This document shows positions 60,407-64,000 of a DNA stretch of 64,000 nt, piece after piece. This DNA is from Caldibacillus debilis DSM 16016 (GTDB lineage: Bacteria > Bacillota > Bacilli > Bacillales > Caldibacillaceae). The notes below the pieces were generated by a model. That model was not told the DNA's origin. It searched no databases and saw only the letters and a program-made list of their open reading frames with translations. The stretch's first letter is position 1, and each line of letters starts with the position of its first letter. The translations under genes were made by a program, and so were the position numbers. The stretch spans positions 112,640 through 176,639 of the forward strand of contig NZ_KB912880.1 in NCBI RefSeq assembly GCF_000383875.1, written 5' to 3'.

Positions 60407-60609
60407 AGCGAATGGAGTGGAACCTTGTGCCATGTGTTCATCAAGCATCCGGCGCCTGATGCATCCCTTTCTTTCCCGATGGCGCGAAAGGGCTACCGCC
60501 CGGGTTTGGCCCTTGAGCCTCGCATGGTTCGGATTCACCTCCGGAATAGGTTTTGCATTCGACGAAAGATTTTTTATTTGTGTCCCAAAGATGAAGAACT
60601 GGGAAGCAG
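60407..60609 (-). ncRNA. structured kimA 5' leader, riboswitch candidate of unassigned class
   Basis: The predicted transcript start is near 60609, leaving ~280 nt before kimA. The outer helix is CGAATG (about 60565) with CATTCG (about 60408), then GGAGGTG/CACTCC and CCATG/CATGG. Inside lie AAGGGC/GCCCTT and GCATC/GATGC hairpins. Landmarks in order are GAGGCTC, GGGCGGTAGCCC, CGCCATCGGG and CGCCGGATGCTTG, ending ACATGGCAC. The B. subtilis gene has a c-di-AMP (ydaO) switch; its signature (CCGACAGCTAACTC type) is not found. The order of landmarks loosely recalls the M-box magnesium switch. Confidence 0.5.
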
Positions 60610-60615
60610 AATGAT

Positions 60616-60644
60616 ATGTTACTCCTTTTTTGGCGAAATGTAAA
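60616..60644 (-). promoter_or_regulatory. kimA promoter
   Basis: On the minus strand TTTACA (60644-60639), a 17-nt spacer, and TAACAT (60621-60616). Confidence 0.6.
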
Positions 60645-61137
60645 TACGCGGATTCGAAATTTATTTGTTGATATTTTATGGATGGATTCATTTTCCATCC
60701 ATAACTGCAGAACAGCATTCGATGGCTTCTTGTATGAACGGCCGGCTAAATGCCATGGCCGTTTTTCTGAAAGGCCCGAGGGACGCATTCCTCCTCAGCC
60801 GTGGCGGCCATCCTTCCGCTTATCTTTCCCCGTTTCTCCCCCGCCGGCCGATGTTCCTTCCGTTTGCGGCCGGGGAAAACACGATTTTTTCAGCCGCGTT
60901 TTATCTTAATCTGTTCAGTTTCGCTTCCGATCCCGAAAATCCTTCGGACGCCATTGCCATTTCCCGTCCGCTTCTCCGGTCATCCCGAAAGCCTTCGCGG
61001 GTTCGTCCCGTTCATTGGCGCCCCGGAACCTTCTTGAGGTTCTTTCGACGGACGAATCAAGATCCTTTCCTTTTTTCGGGGAATGTCCGCGAATAAAAAA
61101 CCGCTGTTTTGTAAACCTAAAACGAGGAGGATGGCCC
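60645..61137. other. divergent intergenic region kimA / AI-2E gene
   Basis: No supported gene. A perfect TTATGGATGG / CCATCCATAA hairpin lies at 60675-60704, just upstream of the kimA promoter, and could be an operator or a bidirectional transcription stop. No clear promoter for the rightward gene is visible. Confidence 0.45.
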
Positions 61138-62208
61138 ATGGACATCAAAATGAAATGGTTTTACCGGCTGGCTTTTTTGCTGTTATTATTCATCGTGCTT
61201 TTTGTTTTTTTTAAATTGCAGCCCTTTTGGCATCCGGTCTTGACGACGGTCTTGAAGGCGCTCTTCCCCTTTGCCGTGGCCGCATTCATTGCCTATCTCC
61301 TCTATCCGCTCATCCGCTATCTGCAGAAAAACGGCTTGCCGAAAGCGCTGTCCGTCCTGATCATCTATCTTTTGTTTTTCGGCGGCGCCGGGGTGGCCAT
61401 TTACAAAGGTTTGCCGGCGTTATTGGACCAATTGAAGGAACTGTCGGCCAATGCGCCTTATGTGATGGAACAATATGAAAATTGGGTTTCCGTCGTCGAA
61501 AGAAACACGAAAACTTGGCCGGACGGCTTCAAAGAGGAGATTGATCAAGGTTTTGCCGCGGTCAATGAAACGGTGGAGAGGCTCGCCGAAAAAACCCTGT
61601 CCTTCTTCTTTTGGATTGTCGACTCGTTCATCATCTTGACGTTGATTCCCTTTATCGCCTTTTTTATGATCAAAGATATGGAGGTTATCCAGAAGGCCTT
61701 TTGGTCGGTCGTCCCGGAAAAATGGAAAGATCCCTTGAGGGATTTCTTCGCCGAAGTCGACCGTTCCCTCGGCGGCTACATACGGGGCCAGCTGATCGTC
61801 TGTACGCTGATCGGCGGCCTTTCTTCCCTCCTTTTTTGGTGGATCAAAATGAAATATCCCCTCATTTTGGGATTGATCGTCGGGGTCACCAACGTGATCC
61901 CCTATTTCGGCCCGATCATCGGGGCGGTCCCGGCGGTCGTGATCGCCGCGACCGTTTCTTTTCGCATGGCCGTCTATGTGGTGCTCATCCTTTTTATTTT
62001 GCAATTCCTTGAAGGAAATATTATTTCCCCTTATGTCGTCGGGAAAAGTGTTGACTTGCATCCCCTTTTCATCATATTATCGATCTTGATCGGGGAAGAG
62101 GCGGGCGGGGTTTTGGGCCTTGTTTTGGCCGTCCCGATCGTCGCGATCCTGAAGACCGCCCTCTTGGAATTGCGGCGGCAAATGAAGGGGAAGGAACGGG
62201 CCGGATGA
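61138..62208 (+). CDS. AI-2E family transporter (YrrI-like)
   Basis: A 356-residue polytopic membrane protein of the AI-2E/TqsA/PerM superfamily. Paired N-terminal transmembrane segments, a hydrophilic region (EQYENWVSVVERNTKTW), the conserved RSLGGYIRGQLIVCTLIGG, and VTNVIPYFGPIIGAVPAV near the C-end. ATG 61138 follows GAGGAGG at 7 nt; the frame is open upstream but unsupported. B. subtilis yrrI lies upstream of alaS as here. Members export varied solutes or ions; substrate unknown. Confidence 0.9.
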   Translation: MDIKMKWFYRLAFLLLLFIVLFVFFKLQPFWHPVLTTVLKALFPFAVAAFIAYLLYPLIRYLQKNGLPKALSVLIIYLLFFGGAGVAIYKGLPALLDQLKELSANAPYVMEQYENWVSVVERNTKTWPDGFKEEIDQGFAAVNETVERLAEKTLSFFFWIVDSFIILTLIPFIAFFMIKDMEVIQKAFWSVVPEKWKDPLRDFFAEVDRSLGGYIRGQLIVCTLIGGLSSLLFWWIKMKYPLILGLIVGVTNVIPYFGPIIGAVPAVVIAATVSFRMAVYVVLILFILQFLEGNIISPYVVGKSVDLHPLFIILSILIGEEAGGVLGLVLAVPIVAILKTALLELRRQMKGKERAG

Positions 62209-62230
62209 AAGACGAAAAAGCAAGAAAGCA

Positions 62231-62259
62231 TTGACAATCCCGGCCGCTGTGAATATAAT
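62231..62259 (+). promoter_or_regulatory. SigA promoter of alaS
   Basis: Perfect TTGACA (62231-62236) and TATAAT (62254-62259) with a 17-nt spacer. Confidence 0.92.
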
Positions 62260-62265
62260 CCTCTA

Positions 62266-62535
62266 TATAATAACAATGAAAAACAGCCAAACGGCTGCGG
62301 AATAAATCCATCCGCGAAAGCGTTTCAGGCGAAAGAAATAAGCGGAATTTCCCTGGAAGGACAGAAATTCCAGATGAAGGATAACGGAAGGCAGATCCGG
62401 AGTGCAGGAAAACCCTGCCGCAATGACGCGTCATAACCGACAAGTGACGGGAGAAGCGGAACGTTTCCTCCCTGATCAGGGTGATACCACGGAAAACTCT
62501 TCGTCCCTGCATTTGGGATGGAGAGTTTATTTTGT
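62266..62535 (+). ncRNA. T-box riboswitch of alaS
   Basis: A ~270-nt leader between promoter and alaS. T-box core AGGGTGATACCACGG (62478-62492), an uncommon but accepted variant, followed by a terminator in which AAAACTCT (62493-62500) pairs with AGAGTTT (62522-62528) before TATTTTG. Upstream long imperfect hairpins include GGAATTTCC...GGACAGAAATTCC. I could not fix the Ala specifier triplet with confidence. Confidence 0.85.
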
Positions 62536-62583
62536 GTAGCGTCCATACATAATGAAAACGTCAGCTCAAGGAGGTTTTTATTG

Positions 62584-64000
62584 ATGAAACGGTTATCCAG
62601 TTCCGAAATCAGGCAAATGTTTTTGGCCTTCTTCCGGGAAAAAGGCCACCGGGTGGAGCCGAGCGCTTCGCTGATTCCGAAGGACGACCCGAGTCTTTTG
62701 TGGATCAACAGCGGGGTCGCCACGCTGAAAAAATATTTCGACGGGCGGGTGAAACCGGAAAACCCCCGCATCACCAACGTGCAAAAATCGATCCGCACCA
62801 ATGATATTGAAAATGTCGGCAAAACGGCACGGCATCATACCTTTTTTGAAATGCTCGGAAATTTTTCCATCGGCGATTACTTTAAAAAAGAGGCGATCGA
62901 ATGGGCCTGGGAGTTTTTGACGAGCCCGAAATGGATCGGCTTTGACCCGGACAGGCTTTCCGTGACGATCCATCCCGAGGACGATGAAGCTTTTCGCATT
63001 TGGCGGGATGAGATCGGGATCCCGGAAGAGCGGATCATCCGTTTGGAAGGGAACTTTTGGGATATCGGCGAAGGGCCGAGCGGACCGAACTCGGAGATCT
63101 TCTATGACCGGGGTCCGGAATTCGGGAACGATCCGAACGATCCGGAACTTTTCCCGGGCGGGGAAAACGACCGCTATTTGGAAGTGTGGAATCTGGTCTT
63201 TTCCCAATTCAATCATAATCCCGACGGCAGCTACACCCCCCTCCCGAAGAAGAACATCGATACGGGGATGGGTCTGGAGCGGATGGCTTCCATCCTGCAG
63301 AACGCCCCGACGAATTTTGAGACGGATCTGTTCCTGCCGATCATCCGGGAGACGGAGAAAATTTCCGGGGAGACCTACGGACGGGACCGGGAAAAGGACG
63401 TGGCCTTCAAGGTCATTGCCGATCATATCCGCGCCGTGACCTTCGCCGTCTCCGACGGGGCCCTTCCTTCCAACGAAGGACGGGGGTATGTCCTCCGAAG
63501 ACTGCTCAGGCGCGCCGTCCGTTACGGGAAAATGCTCGGCATCGACCGGCCGTTCATGCACGGGCTCGTTCCGGTCGTCGCGGAGATTATGGGCGATTTC
63601 TATCCGGAAGTGGCCAAAAGAAAAGAATTTGTCCAAAAGGTTGTCAAAACGGAAGAGGAACGTTTCCATGAAACCCTCAACGAAGGGCTGGCCATCCTGC
63701 AGGAGGTCATCAAGGAAGAAAAGGAAAAAGGGACAAAGGTCATCAGCGGGGAAGTGGTGTTTAAGCTTTATGACACCTACGGTTTTCCCGTCGAGCTGAC
63801 GGAGGAATACGCCGCGGAAAGCGGCATGGAAATCGACCGCACGGGATTTGAAACGGAAATGGAAAAACAGCGGGAGCGGGCGAGAAACGCCCGGCAGGAA
63901 GCCGGTTCCATGCAGGTCCAGGGCGGCGTCCTGGGCGATATCACCGTCCAAAGCGAATTTGTCGGCTACGACTTGCTGGAAACAGAGGCGAAGGTCCTGA
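62584..64000 (+). CDS. alaS: alanyl-tRNA synthetase (3' partial)
   Basis: The first 472 codons are present; the frame runs off the window end. Class II catalytic domain: [69 protein letters not shown] (in parts, residues 63-91), [10 protein letters not shown], then the tRNA-recognition domain. The editing domain and C-Ala lie outside. AAGGAGG is 9 nt before ATG 62584. Confidence 0.97.
   Translation, partial: MKRLSSSEIRQMFLAFFREKGHRVEPSASLIPKDDPSLLWINSGVATLKKYFDGRVKPENPRITNVQKSIRTNDIENVGKTARHHTFFEMLGNFSIGDYFKKEAIEWAWEFLTSPKWIGFDPDRLSVTIHPEDDEAFRIWRDEIGIPEERIIRLEGNFWDIGEGPSGPNSEIFYDRGPEFGNDPNDPELFPGGENDRYLEVWNLVFSQFNHNPDGSYTPLPKKNIDTGMGLERMASILQNAPTNFETDLFLPIIRETEKISGETYGRDREKDVAFKVIADHIRAVTFAVSDGALPSNEGRGYVLRRLLRRAVRYGKMLGIDRPFMHGLVPVVAEIMGDFYPEVAKRKEFVQKVVKTEEERFHETLNEGLAILQEVIKEEKEKGTKVISGEVVFKLYDTYGFPVELTEEYAAESGMEIDRTGFETEMEKQRERARNARQEAGSMQVQGGVLGDITVQSEFVGYDLLETEAKVL

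Noticed and set aside
60330..60645. Canonical ydaO (c-di-AMP) riboswitch ahead of kimA
   Set aside because: Expected from B. subtilis, but the conserved GCCGAATCC, GGGGAACC and CCGACAGCTAACTC-type blocks could not be found on the minus strand, so only an unassigned leader is reported.

Overview
The window is chromosomal DNA from a spore-forming member of the Bacillaceae. The base composition is visibly GC-rich for that family, and the gene order follows the Bacillus subtilis spoIIB-mre-min / obg / ruv-queA-tgt / secDF-recJ-relA / hisS-aspS / cymR-recD2 / alaS segment closely. GC-rich composition, type IV pilus genes ahead of spoIIB and an RNase G between spoIVFB and rplU suggest a Geobacillus/Caldibacillus-type (probably thermophilic) relative. 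That placement is inference; no rRNA is present to test it.

Layout. (1) 1-9063: a VanW-like surface protein (5' end missing) followed by a compact type IV pilus cluster: pilB, pilT, pilC, the major pilin gene, pilM, pilN, pilO and the prepilin peptidase. (2) 9182-18927: spoIIB, radC, mreBCD, minCD, spoIVFA/FB and RNase G, serving cell shape, division-site choice and sporulation. (3) 19311-22538: L21 leader, rplU-prp-rpmA, spo0B and obg. (4) 22797-31420: safA, yebC, a ferritin-like protein (minus strand), bofC, ruvAB, a DUF2905 gene, queA, tgt and yajC. (5) 31449-43561: yrzE-like gene, yrbG-like gene, spoVB, comN, secDF, recJ, apt and relA. (6) 43575-48490: dtd, a small HTH-like ORF, a T-box-controlled hisS-aspS operon and 6S RNA. 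(7) 48844-57366: rarA (minus), a YczE-like membrane protein, cymR, an IscS-type cysteine desulfurase, mnmA, recD2 and a small zinc-ribbon protein. (8) 58374-64000: a KimA-type potassium transporter with a long structured leader (minus), an AI-2E-family protein, and a T-box-controlled alaS cut by the window end.

Genes that work together: PilB/PilT drive extension and retraction through PilC, PilM/N/O align the machine, and the peptidase matures PilA. MreBCD and MinCD set elongation and septum position. SpoIVFA/FB, BofC, SpoIIB, Spo0B, SafA and SpoVB act at successive sporulation stages. Prp trims the L27 extension encoded next door. CymR is adjacent to the cysteine desulfurase, which donates sulfur to MnmA. 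RuvAB, RecJ, RecD2, RarA and RadC are repair functions spread along the segment.

Most of the window is conserved core genome. The spots that stand out are the pilus cluster with its mosaic pilin and cysteine-less VanW-like partner, an unassigned structured leader on kimA, a two-copy ~100-bp intergenic repeat, a hisS T-box whose specifier loop contains overlapping Asp and His codons, a 6S RNA promoter inside the inverted repeat that follows aspS, and several intergenic gaps where B. subtilis carries genes (maf, pheBA/nad, yrvJ, tcdA, yrrB).
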